Positions 8,805 through 18,458 of a stretch of DNA of 22,421 nt are shown one piece after another (position 1 is the first letter of the stretch; each line of letters begins with the position of its first letter). This DNA is from Spirogloea muscicola. Lineage: Eukaryota; Streptophyta; Zygnematophyceae; Spirogloeales; Spirogloeaceae. A program made the position numbers and the translations under genes. The notes beneath the pieces are model-generated. The model did no database searches and had not been told where the DNA came from. It saw nothing but the letters and a program-made list of their open reading frames with translations. The stretch is from assembly GCA_009602725.1 (NCBI GenBank), contig WELB01000022.1, forward strand, positions 433,780 through 456,200, read 5' to 3'.

Positions 8805-11800
8805 TCAATTGAGCTTCTTAGTTGTAGGCTTACTCCCGCTTCTTACTGCTAGATAGTTACGGAGAGTCCAGCCACTGACAAAGAGTACCAAGCCGATAAC
8901 AAATGATGACCAAACGATGATTAGCCAGGTTGGCATAGGCTTGTGATATTGACCTACAATGTGAGCTTGCAAGCGTCAGAACAGTACAAGCATACTCATC
9001 CAAGTGCACAAGGGACTGACAAGTGAAGGCAGGCAAAGTGCACAACCTGGAAAGAATTTGAGCGAGACAGTAAGCAACTCTTTCAATCAAATACATGAAG
9101 AAGGTGAGGTAAGAGCTGGGATAAGTACCTCGACCAAACTTGATGGCAATGAGAAGCTCCACAATGCAGATTGCAGCAGAAAGCCAGCAGAATGCTCCTA
9201 GCTTCTTATTAGGGTTCCTGCATAGGATAAGCGACTTCCTTGAGCATGTGACAGATGTCAGAGAAAACCGTAGGGCATGCAGAGAGGCCAAATCCAGCAC
9301 CAGAAGAAGGCAGGCACAGCTGACCTGCTCTGTATGTACTGGTTGTACTCCCTAATGGCGGGATTGGCAATTAGCCACCATATGAGGAGTCGGTAGGTAT
9401 TTAGGGGATTGGTAGGAGGTAACCATAGTTCGGTCTTAAGGAAGAATGCCATAAGCTCAACAATCTCCACAATGACTACCAGTGTAAGCACCTGTGGAGC
9501 CCATTCCCAGTTCTCCGTCATCACCTTGCTAATCACCACGTACTCTCATGAAGGTTCATCTCATAACACCGGCACCATTGTGGGACAGGAGGAGGACAGG
9601 AGCAGGAGCTCATGTATAAACAAACAATCAGGGAACAGACCTGGTCAATTGCATGATTGTACCTCAAGGAATCGCCATGGCCCAGAGAACATGTCCCACT
9701 GGTCCTTCTCCCAACTTGCAGGTGTAAATTGGCTCAGAGACCGTTTGATCTGTGACACTCTCGTCAAGGTCATCTCAGATCAGACAAGCTAAACGCGCCC
9801 AAGGCCTCTCCATTGCCTCCAGATTCTGCTACTTTCATCCCGCATTACCTGCAGTGACAAATGCAGCTGCATGGACACACACCTTGCCAACAAAGGACGG
9901 TTGCCTGCTCAGCCCCGCCCATTTGTAGGTCTTTCCGTCAAAGTATTGCACTGTTTTCATTCCAGCCCATATACCTGTGACAATACACAGAAATGACTTT
10001 ATATATCACAGTGCTGCAATTCAGGCTTTTGGCAACTACGCTCAAATTTGACACACGGAAAGCAGAGAACATCTTTACATGCAACTCCGATGCTGCCTCC
10101 CAGATTGACTTCTATCGTGAAGCAGGGGAAGTACCTGCCTTGAGCAGACTCTGATTCAAATAAAGATAGCACAAGGTCCTGACTAGTGAAGACACAAGTT
10201 GCCACGACTGACCTAACCAGTTGCACAAAAATATGTCCAGAATGATGCTGTCCCACCAGCATTCGTTGAAATTTGGTAGCATGTGGTTGAATGTTACCTG
10301 CAGCATAGCTCCAAGGCTGCTGGCTCAAGATCATGATACTCCAAAGAATGACATAATCTCATGACTGTAAACAGGTAGGAGGAGATCCATCAGAGCACTG
10401 GCAATGTACACGGACCATTGACTCGATGCTCGCTGCTCCTTTAAGACATGGACAAGAGTGGACTGAATGTGCAAAAGATGTGACTGACTTCCTTAGCTGG
10501 CATGAAGGGCAACTTCATGACTTCCTGCCTCAACAGCAACCTTTGTGTGACTGTAAATCATGTGAGGATCTAAGTCAGCTCAGTGTAGAGCTTACCTCCA
10601 TAAATTCAAAACTGATTGAGAGTATCCACAGGAGTAGCTCATTTCGGAGCATAATCGCTTTGGCATACCACCCAAGAATGTGGGCAATGACGAACTCATC
10701 AAAGAGTGTGTCCTGCAGGGGAGAGCAGTGCAAGTATATTGACAATGATATAGCTGAGACAAGAGTCAGGTGTCATATGAAGTACATAAGAAGCTGCTGC
10801 CACTGTGTCTTGTCCACTTACATACACATTCTTAAATTTGTTGGTTGGATTTTCCGGTGTGTAGATGCGACAATCTCCTCCGTAGGCTCGTTCTTCCAGC
10901 CCTGTTATCAAGCCACTAGAGTCGGCTGTTGAAAAGGTCACAACAATCTGCATCCAAGCCTTCGATGCTCGACACCTAGATCTCTGTGATGTCGTTTGTT
11001 GTGTAATACACGCAGTGGCATTGTCAAGCTCACAGCACCAAGTCAAGCTTACAGCACTGAAAGCACAATGGAGTTGTCAGCTTTGCACTTACGAACACCA
11101 AGATCAGGATGCAGGTGCTTCAGGAACTGCCGAGCATCATCAGCACTCTGCACTCGAGATACAATATGTAAGCTCAGGAAGAATGTCTGGACTTACACCA
11201 GCAGCACTATTGCAGCACTAGAGGCAGCTGTCACTGTATATACATCAAGATAGGTCAGTCCACCTCTGGGCTATGAGTAGCAGCTAGTAAAGGTATTGCT
11301 GCTTAATATACTTACCTGAAACAGGAGAAAGGTAAGGAAGATGAGATAGACGACCGCAACCCCATGGACAAGTTTCCAGATAGCTGGATGGGGACGGATG
11401 AGAATGCTGCAAGTGCCAGCAGTCTTTGGGGGGAATTTAGGGGTCTGTCTCCTCATGAAACCCTCAATCTCTGCAATTGTGATTAGCTAAGGGAGCAGTG
11501 ATAAGTAGCAAATTCCTGTCACTTGTTGAGATGAGCACTCACGTCGGTGGGGCCTGAGCAAGTGAGTAGCCGAGGTAAACAAGTACTGTTGCACAGACTC
11601 CTCTGCATTGTAGCCAGTAAGAGGGAACAGTAATACTCTCAAGTGAGGAAAGCGCTTTCTGCAATCACTGGTGCATCAGTATACAGAGCCTGTTCAAAGT
11701 TGTTTGCTGGTTGTCAAACACTAGCCGGCTTATTCACATTAGTGACGAGCCTCCATTTAGGAGGATTTTCTTGTATCTGGACGTGGCCGCGAACAAAGCA

Positions 11801-12257
11801 CCCCCTCTAAACGGACAGGAAGTCTCTTAGTGCTACGATACTCTGCCCCTGAGTGCAGTGCCAGACCTTTTCACGTTGATCACCGTGTTCTTACTCGGTT
11901 CCTCAACGCTCAACGCCCCGCTGGCGTACCTGCAATGACGCAAATGTGTATGTCAGCTTGGATCATCGCATGCAGGGGAAGACCTCAAGAGATCAGGGGA
12001 AAGAGGCCGGCGTGAAGGGGCTGTGCCACAATGACGCGGACGTCGCGAAAGACATGCAGTGCAATGGGGAGCGCCTCGACTCGTACACAAGGAAGGCGGC
12101 GCCGACGCAGAGGGCGGTGATGGTGCGGGGCTTGTACGCCCAGGCGGTCCAGGGGTCCAGGTCCCCCAGTCGCGAGGAGTGCGCCGCAGAGGCGTCGTCG
12201 ATCGCCGCCCAGACGCCTGCGCGGTCCCGCTCCGCCGCCGCTCTTCGGCTCTCCTCC

Positions 12258-12288
<31 letters not shown>

Positions 12289-12307
12289 TCGCCGCCGGCG
12301 CCGCCAT
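8805..12307 (-). CDS. PSS1: Phosphatidylserine synthase, base-exchange type (13 exons)
   Basis: Exons (minus strand): 12307-12087, 11929-11867, 11602-11543, 11406-11316, 11147-11093, 10901-10822, 10712-10596, 10297-10213, 9974-9883, 9749-9663, 9491-9325, 9217-9129, 8953-8805. All phases agree, giving 451 residues; Arabidopsis PSS1 is about 425. The ER membrane enzyme exchanges the head group of phosphatidylethanolamine for serine to make phosphatidylserine. Diagnostic stretches are [14 protein letters not shown] (51-64), [14 protein letters not shown] (117-130), [38 protein letters not shown] (238-256), [32 protein letters not shown] and [18 protein letters not shown]. Several hydrophobic segments fit a polytopic protein. 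The N terminus has a nine-Ala run encoded by a (GCC)n tract, absent from the family core. I start at the ATG (12307) because the in-frame codon upstream is GTG. The first donor (GT before gtacga) is the weakest junction. Confidence 0.95.
12260..12303. repeat. (GCC)n tract coding the poly-Ala run of PSS1
   Basis: A run of GCC/CCG triplets in PSS1 exon 1. On the minus strand it reads as consecutive Ala codons. Similar triplet tracts occur at 4099-4140, 12595-12617 and 22141-22169, all in gene 5' ends. Confidence 0.9.
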
Positions 12308-12804
12308 GGCCGAGGCGCTCACCCCATGCGGCGGCGCGGGGCTCGGAGCTCGAGGGCCTCGAGGGGTCAGGGGTCCGGATCAGGGTTTGGGGTTTAAGGA
12401 GAATGCGGCTCAGCGGCTTACAAAGCAGATGGGGGCGTAGTGGGCGTTCATAAATATATCAGCGGGAGGCACGAGCTATGCAACGAATGGAAAACGCATT
12501 CAGTAGAGGGCGATGGCTGTGAGAGCCCAGCCAGAGAAGAAGCTCTTCTATAAAATAGCAAGACCAGTGAATCCATGTTGAATGAATGAACANGCTGCCG
12601 CCGCCGCCGCCGCCGCCAGAGCCCGCCGCGTCGCAGCCGCAGCTGCAGCTGCAGGCTGCCGGCCCGGGCCGCCTCCGGCGCCAAGCTTGGCCGGACTGAT
12701 CTGCGCCACAAGCTGAGGGGCGGATTGCCGCCTCCATCGGTCCCCATCGCTTTCTGCCGCTGCGCTTCGTCGGGAAGCCTCGGGGGACAGCCTGCGCGAG
12801 CTTC
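12308..12804. promoter_or_regulatory. Shared divergent promoter region of PSS1 and XRCC2 (contains gap)
   Basis: The start codons of PSS1 (minus) and XRCC2 (plus) are 497 bases apart, plus whatever the N at 12593 hides. An AT-rich TATA-like stretch (ATAAATATAT, about 12450-12459) lies some 145 bases upstream of the PSS1 ATG. A fragment of the dispersed hairpin repeat (12500-12532) sits between the two genes. Its AGAGGGCGATGGCTGT matches 17752-17773 inverted. A (GCC)n tract follows the gap on the XRCC2 side. Promoter function is inferred only from the head-to-head layout. Confidence 0.4.
12593..12593. other. Assembly gap (single N)
   Basis: The N sits at an abrupt change from AT-rich sequence to a (GCC)n tract in the 5' leader of XRCC2. 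By analogy with the N at 3913, sequence is probably missing here. Confidence 0.65.
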
Positions 12805-15323
12805 ATGGCCAGCGTAGATGGCACCGAGGGCGGCGAGAGCTCCCTGGCGCTTGACCGCGATCTCTGGGCATTCGTCCTGCCGGATGACACGGCACGCGCC
12901 TTTCTAGAGAGGTGCCACATGGCGCCACTGCGCACGTCCGTGCCTTTTCTCGACAGGGTCCGCCTCAGGCGCGGCCACTCCGTTGTGGAAATAAGTGGCG
13001 CTAGTGGCTCTGCTAAGACGGAGGTCCTTGTCCAGGTAAGGCAGTTAGTGACCTTGTTGACCCCGGCCTGACTAAGTGTGATATGCAGAACAGGTCACCT
13101 GCAAGGCAGGGTGCTCCCCGATAAACCCGTCATTGGCTGCCTTACCTGCAGTACTGGCTACATTAAGGTCGCTCGTCTTGCTCCTCTTGCATGATTCTAC
13201 TCAGGCTGCTGCTACTTGCCTCCTTCCGAAGCAAGTCAATGGAGTGCACTACGGGGGCAATGAGGGTGCAGTACTGTACTTTGACTTAGACTTCAAATTC
13301 GACATCCTGCGACTCGTGAATATTCTGAAGGCGAGGATAAGGGAGGCTCGAGGCGAGATGCTCTGCCATGGAGCTTAAGTCGTTCATGCCTGACCAAGAT
13401 TTAAGTGAAGAAGATTGTCCTCTGCACATCTGTGCATTGATGGACACATGTCAAATTGTCTCAGAGTCAATGCATAGCTAGAGTGACAGTAGCAAGCAGT
13501 AATGGATGCACACCTGGTCCATTGCATCTCTTCTATTCTGCATAAGTCAAGGTTATTGTGCATTGCATCACAAGTGCCTGTATGTCTGAGTGTAACGTGA
13601 ATGGTGTCAATGCAGGAGCACAGGCTGTTGACGCCCTTCAGCAGGCCAGAAACGAAGCCTACAATAGTGAGGAGCACAAGTTGCTTGAGGCCTGCCTTAG
13701 CAGATTCCATGTTGCGCAACCGCGGAGCACCTTCGCCTTTCTGATAGCTCTGAAGGTACATATAGGTCAAATAGCTTAGCCGACTTCTGCAATGGTAGCT
13801 ATCTAAGCTGATACATTGCACATGCCACAAACATGAGCTGCTTGCAGGCTTCATTCTAGGGCTTGCATATAGCCTGCTATGAAAGTTTCGCACAGTTCCA
13901 ATCTTGGACTTCTGAAGCATGCCTGAGCAACAAAGTAGCTGATAAAGTGGAGGACGTCTAAACATCACGCTGCAGTCATCACCTTCTGCTAAGATTGATG
14001 ACAAGAGGGTGCTGGCTTGAGCTTTGCAGAGCCTGCGGCCACAGCTGGAGGATATTGTTTCAAGCCATGGCAAAGGTAGCATACAGCTGCTGGCAATTGA
14101 TAGGTACCATATGAGCTGCACGCTATGGTACTTTCTGGCTTCTCTTGCAGGTTGCTCGACTTCTGTGTCATGCCTCTCCTTTCACGCCTCTGAAGTGCAT
14201 GTCCATCACATTGTCATACCTCCTATACAGCATTGGAGCTTTCCATTGGCTAGACCGAGGGGCAAGAGCGACAACAACGCCTGGGACACTGAAGTGAGCC
14301 TTGATTTTGATGCTTCATAGGGGAACGTGCCATTTGGAGACAGACATGCCTTCTCCCAATTAGAGGATGTTGTTGTTCCAAGCATGATCATGATTATGTT
14401 GACCGCTCCTTTGAGGTCGGTTGTCTGTGTCTGCTGGTGTCCAGGGAGTTCAAGCATGCTAGCAAAATTGACTTGATGTATTTGCACATATTACATGCAT
14501 GAAAAGGACTTCTCTCCTTCTGCAGGTCTACTGTTCTCAGCTCCACAGTAGCAAGCCAAGCTATCGTCATGCACTTGCAGCAACTTCTGCGCACGTACCG
14601 CATGCTTGTGCTTGCCTCCAAGTGCACCATCTTCACTGGCTCAGGCTATAGTCACAAGCAGGCTAGTCGTGCAAGCACCAACAGCTCATACAGCGGAGAA
14701 TATTTGCCAGCAGTATGGCAGGTGTGTTGCGCCTTATGTGCCGCTTGCAATGGGTAATAAGGACACAAAGATGCTCTACCACTTCACCAACTTCCACTCA
14801 GTGAGGGTTGCCTTATTTTGCAGCAATTTGTTACTGATCGTGTGCACCTTCAAGGCCCGCGACCAGGTATGACAAAGGGAGAACTATCTCATTGATCTTG
14901 TTCTTGTTCTTGTTCTTATGTTCTTCCTCAGTCTGTAGCTTGGGAGAGACCTAGTCGACTTGAAAGTACTGGAGATATGATTGCCTACTCGTCCCAGCGA
15001 GGAAAGCTTCCATGATGAAGTCAAAGTATGCAGCAAATCATTGGCCCATCTATCTGCCTGAGTGATTGGCAATGCTTGCAGATGTAGGTCCAGAGGGCCA
15101 ACACGTGTTCTCTGCTGAGTGCTTGTCACCAGCCCATCATGTTGCCCAGATGTTTGTCCTTGAAGAGGTACCTATGGACATTTTGAGAACTTCATTAAGC
15201 ATAGAGCTGACATATGGTGCATGTCCCTCTCTCAGCAAGCCCCCGTAAGTGAGCAAGAGTTTGACATATCCCTCTTTGCAGGGTGGCATCAAGCTTGTAA
15301 CATCCAATCAACTACTACAGTGA
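12805..15323 (+). CDS. XRCC2: XRCC2-like RAD51 paralogue (9 exons)
   Basis: Exons: 12805-13035, 13205-13352, 13616-13755, 14030-14103, 14231-14293, 14541-14721, 14824-14866, 15082-15167, 15282-15323. They join in phase to 335 residues; human XRCC2 is 280. XRCC2 is a nuclear RecA-fold protein of the BCDX2 RAD51-paralogue complex in homologous-recombination repair. The Walker A region is VEISGASGSAKTE (G65-T72), with Ala in place of the usual Gly before Lys. FDLDFKFDILRLVNILKARI matches the human [22 protein letters not shown] region. Walker B is LLAIDS (193-198), made only by joining exons 4 and 5, followed by IGAFHWLDRGARA. Later YLPAVWQQFVTDRV and the final LEEGGIKLV match the family C terminus. 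The intron after 13352 needs a GC donor (GCGAGA). The next codon GGA is completed across it, which supports this choice. It lies head to head with PSS1. Confidence 0.94.
13353..13615 (+). other. GC-AG intron of XRCC2
   Basis: No GT is available in the correct phase after the conserved LVNILKARI coding sequence, which runs into an in-frame TAA. The junction CGAG/gcgaga to atgcag/GAGCAC restores the frame exactly. GC-AG introns are an established minor class. Confidence 0.65.
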
Positions 15324-15695
15324 AGGAAAGAAGACAGAAGGCTGGATATCACGCACTCTGACCGCTTATGAGCTTATACACAACTCGTAAAGAGCTGGTT
15401 TTCAAGGTACGGTGCAGTGACTGGGGAGCATGAGCTTGAGGGATGCAGTGATGGCATATCTTGCATATGTCTGTACGTACTCTTCTGCTTTAGTCGTATA
15501 GCAGACCACGTTACTAACTCCTAAGTTAGACCACATGCTTCATTCAACTGACTGGTCAAGCGAAGAGGCTTCAGGCACCAGCATGTAGTCATACCTCACA
15601 TGCAAGGAAATCCCTCAATGCATGGCACCCATGTCCATCCCTACACATGGTACCAGACAACAGCAAGACCCTTGAGCGTTGCTAAGTTGGTACAG
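15324..15695. other. Downstream of XRCC2; no exon assigned
   Basis: It should contain the XRCC2 3' UTR. No TGTAA was found just after the stop. A short ATG-led stretch at 15369-15407 ends in a good-looking donor, but its phase does not fit the next candidate exon. Confidence 0.35.
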
Positions 15696-16290
15696 GTGCC
15701 CCTATGAAGCTTGGCAAGCCGTGGTTAAGCAGTGCTTTGGTGTCCGTAGACTCGTACAGCTTCAGCAGCCGGCAACTTCCATGGACATTGCGCTGGACCA
15801 TGCAAGGGAGCATCAGGTCTGCAAGCACCTCCAAGAACTGCATTTGCATATGTCCTATCTTCAAGCACCTGGAGAGCTTTGAGCACAGCATGATGCAAGG
15901 GGCTCCTTAACGGGCACGTAAACGTTGGCATCTGCAAAAGTTGCATGTATGAGGGCAATCCTTGGCCCTTGGTCAATACCTCATAGCCTGCAGGTGAGGG
16001 CTCGTCCTGCAAGTGCCTCGGCTGGCTTTCAAGGCCACCCCTGATTCTTAGCACCAAGCTTTCCAGTCGGCCAGTGCTCAGCAGTTACCATGGCTGTGCC
16101 TGCGGAGCACCTTCATTGGCTGCAAGAGAGATTGATTCAAAGATCTGCCGCTGTTCGTCGCTGCAGGGCAATGCTATCACTGACATGTGAGCGGCGGGAA
16201 GGGGCATGCCATGCTCACAAAGGGAGCAGAAGAGGCCCTTCTAGAGGCGCAGCTGCAAGGAATGCAAGTCCACAAGTGAAAGTGCAGAGA
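15696..16290 (+). CDS. Possible exons of an unrecognised gene
   Basis: A candidate exon at 15696-15816 lies between AG and GT and reads CPYEAWQAVVKQCFGVRRLV, then SMDIALDHAREHQ. A second stretch around 16067-16186 reads PAEHLHWLQERLIQRSAAVR followed by AMLSLT, ending at a GTGAGC donor-like site. A third (about 16226-16280) in another frame reads EEALLEAQLQGMQVHK and a stop. The composition looks like real helical coding sequence. A short piece at about 15999 could bridge the first two in phase. I could not build a complete chain: there is no start, and the last intron would be only about 40 bases. No family is recognised. It could be a small gene or a degraded one. Confidence 0.35.
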
Positions 16291-16474
16291 CTTCAAAGGC
16301 GCTAGCCGAATCTCGAGGAATTCAGGTGAAGGAGGGAGAGGGGCGGAGGGCAGGCCAGATAGAGGGTACCTTTGCATAAGATTTCGATCATACAAATGAG
16401 GGACCCTATTTGTAGGTGGCACAATCTCCCTGCAGGCTCTGTTGTTGCTATAGAGAGGCGCAGTGGCACTTACT

Positions 16475-16890
16475 TCAGGCGCGTCTTTCAGAGCTAAGAG
16501 CGAGGACGATTATGCCCCTGTCTGCATCTATCTCCACTGGTTTAGCGTTCCTGTAGAACGGCAGAAGGTGTGTGCTATCATATGTTCTAGAGAGGGTGAT
16601 GTTAGAATTTTTTCGAGAGACCTCTCTTAGCACGTGCGTTCCAAATCCTCTCCTCCTCCACTCTTCTGCAGTAAAGAGGGCGTGTATGTGAACACACTGC
16701 TCGCCATAGGGGCCAAACGCACACACTCCTATTAGATCCAACTGGTCCCACTGGTCCCTCTTGCATAAGAGGACAAGGAACGAAGTGCTATCACATTCCC
16801 AATCTATCTGGTGATTGGGTCTAAGAAAGCCCTTATAGCGTGCCTTAGACGGGGGTTACTCTTATCAAACTCTACTAGCTTTACTTCCAT
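16475..16890 (-). pseudogene. Small GNAT N-acetyltransferase, intronless, one frameshift
   Basis: From the ATG at 16890 the minus strand reads MEVKLVEFDKSNPRLRHAIR and reaches TAG at 16806-16804 after 28 codons. One base back, the next frame carries on without a break from QIDWECDSTSFLVLLCKRD to a TGA at 16477-16475. Together they would make about 135 residues. EEWRRRGFGTHVLREV carries the acetyl-CoA-binding RxxGxG/A signature of GNAT motif A. STHLLPFYRNAKPVEID looks like motif B. The preceding VCAFGPYGEQCVHIHALF fits the central beta strands. GNAT enzymes move an acetyl group from acetyl-CoA to an amine; the substrate is unknown here. There are no introns, and codon use is AT-richer than in neighbouring exons. 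This suggests transfer from a bacterium or virus, or a retrocopy. The shift may be a real lesion or a base-calling error. Confidence 0.7.
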
Positions 16891-16932
16891 GATCGCAAAG
16901 GATTCCTTATTCAGAATCAGTCACATAGGTAA

Positions 16933-16940
16933 CTTTTATA
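16933..16940 (-). promoter_or_regulatory. TATA-like box upstream of the GNAT ORF
   Basis: The minus strand reads GATATAAAAGTT about 45-50 bases before the ATG at 16890. Position and sequence fit a TATA box with a very short leader. Function is inferred. Confidence 0.45.
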
Positions 16941-17520
16941 TCTTGATCGGCTGCCGAAGACACTGGGACAGGAATTTACGACTAGCAGCAATTGACTTTA
17001 CGGAGGGCTTCTCAACAAGACCACGACTGCCACAACTTGCAGCCAAAGGGCTCATAGTGGCACAGGCCCTATGTGTATGTGAAGGATGGATATGTGGGAG
17101 GAGGTTAGGTGCGGAGGTGTGATTAAGTTTTCTAGCCAGTGTCAGCCAGCCCAAAGGGCCGGCTATCACCAATAGGAGCAGGCAAAATGCCATGCCGGGG
17201 GCTTTCAGGGCCCTGGTGAGGTGATTGTTGCTATGTACTCCCCTGCACTTCTTGCCTTGCATCTCACTGAGTGTCCTGCCCTGGCTGCCACCTCATGCTC
17301 TAGGCGGGATGACTCTGTCCCGAACAGATTCTTGCAGGGCAGCTTATCGTACAGGCACTGTGCTTATTCGATTTTTGTGCCAGCTATCATCTTCTTCTTA
17401 CGTCACTTGCTCCACCATTCGTTCAGTCCGCTTTGCTGGCCACATGGGCTGCAACATGACACCTACTTCTCTGTAGAGTTGATTTCTGAACGTCATATGG
17501 CAGCCGACATCTAGTGGCAT
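16941..17520. other. No gene seen; one hairpin repeat
   Basis: Open frames exist on both strands but none has a family signature or splice context. A GGCTGG-type hairpin (CAGCCAGCCCAAAGGGCCGGCT, imperfect) lies at about 17142-17164. Confidence 0.4.
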
Positions 17521-17990
17521 GGGAATTGAGGCAGAGGAGAAGGGCTCGCCCATAGAGGATAGGGGCTGGAAAAGGCCAGCCCAAAAAGAGGAGACCACAG
17601 ACTGGGCTCCCTGGGCTCTCTCTGCATCCAACGGCTCCGCGGAGGCTGTTAATTCATCCACATTCCTTCGTCAGGCCACTTGATTGCCTCTGTGCTTTCA
17701 CGCTTTTCTGGCCCCTTCGAACTTCGTCTTTGAGTTTTGGGCTGGCCAAGCACAGCCATCGCCCTCTGCTGGAAGATTCATTCTCCTTTTGTATGCAATC
17801 CGGCTGGCTTTCACAGCCAGCTCTGGCTATAGACAGGGGACCCGCTACCCAAAGACAAGTCTCTCAGGGCCTGTGGCTCAACAGGGGATACTGAGCACTC
17901 AGTGGGAGAGCCACTACTTTCACCCAGTGGCCACTTGAGTCGCTGTGTGCTTCAGCACTTTTCTGGCCCCTTCTCACGCTGGCCAGCCAC
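17521..17990. repeat. Cluster of dispersed hairpin repeats and retroelement scraps
   Basis: Hairpins are at 17563-17582 (GGGCTGGAAAAGGCCAGCCC), 17739-17757 and 17802-17821 (GGCTGGCTTTCACAGCCAG). The flank CTCGCCCATAGAGGATAGGGG matches 4342-4362. A ~45-base block ending TTTTCTGGCCCCTTC occurs twice, near 17672-17719 and 17932-17983. The second copy begins CCAGTGGCCACTTGAGTCGC, as at 5958. These are pieces of the repeat family found at 4300-7090. Confidence 0.7.
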
Positions 17991-18020
17991 AGATCCGAAG
18001 AGCAGAAGAAGCTGCTTCTT

Positions 18021-18248
18021 TCACAGCCGCCCCTTGACATCAGCAGCCGGGCTCTCTGCGTAGAGCGGGGGCGTAAATATGGTGTCCGCAGTGACCTCGG
18101 CAGGGTCGTGGGCGGGAGTTGGGCGCAGGCGACGCCAGAAGAATCCGACGGGGCTGTACTTCGTTGCCAGACGGGTGGAGGGAGTGACGGTGCAGGCGAG
18201 GGGCCAGCCACCTGCCTCCCTCCCCAGTGGAGCGAAGCCGTTATTCAT
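18021..18248 (-). CDS. Unrecognised short ORF, divergent from VAMP72
   Basis: A 75-codon frame on the minus strand contains LATKYSPVGFFWRRLRPTPA then HDPAEVTADTIFTPPLYAES. This looks more protein-like than a chance frame, with aromatic and Pro residues in a patterned order. I do not recognise it. The 3' end runs into hairpin-repeat sequence, so it may be the first exon of a disrupted gene or a piece of a mobile element. It lies 210 bases upstream of the VAMP72 ATG in the opposite direction. Confidence 0.3.
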   Translation of the reverse strand: MNNGFAPLGREAGGWPLACTVTPSTRLATKYSPVGFFWRRLRPTPAHDPAEVTADTIFTPPLYAESPAADVKGRL

Positions 18249-18378
18249 CGTTATTTATCTTTTGAATATTTCGTTGGAAGGCGCCTCGCTTTCGTGAGGA
18301 AGGGCCGGGGGAGGGAGGCAGAAACGGCGTCCTGAGTGGCTTTCACATTGGAAGAGCTGTTCCTTTTGTACCAGCACT

Positions 18379-18379
18379 N
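18379..18379. other. Assembly gap (single N) in the VAMP72 leader
   Basis: The N sits 80 bases before the VAMP72 ATG, at an abrupt change from repeat-like sequence to very GC-rich sequence. The true 5' leader and promoter of VAMP72 may be missing. Confidence 0.65.
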
Positions 18380-18458
18380 GCAAGCCGGCTTGCCAGGAGG
18401 AGAAGCTGACGGTGGAGAGAGCTGCCGGCAGCGGGGCCCGGGCGCCCACGCGGCGGCG

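Noticed and set aside
12059-12397. Arg-rich and Ala-rich open frames over the (GCC)n tract on the plus strand
   Set aside because: They are opposite PSS1 exon 1 and arise from triplet repeats that are open in all frames. The same applies to the plus-strand frames at 21795-22394.
13384-14121. 245-codon open frame on the minus strand
   Set aside because: It lies opposite XRCC2 exons 3 and 4 and their introns, whose phase and family match are strong. It has no domain and a composition typical of an antisense shadow.
16936-17262. Minus-strand ORF with a hydrophobic stretch resembling a membrane segment
   Set aside because: It has no family signature and includes a dispersed hairpin repeat. The hydrophobic run is short and isolated, so I do not call a gene.
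18336-18458. N-terminal extension of VAMP72 from an upstream ATG
   Set aside because: It crosses the N at 18379, its first part is repeat-like sequence, and VAMP72 proteins start just before the longin domain.
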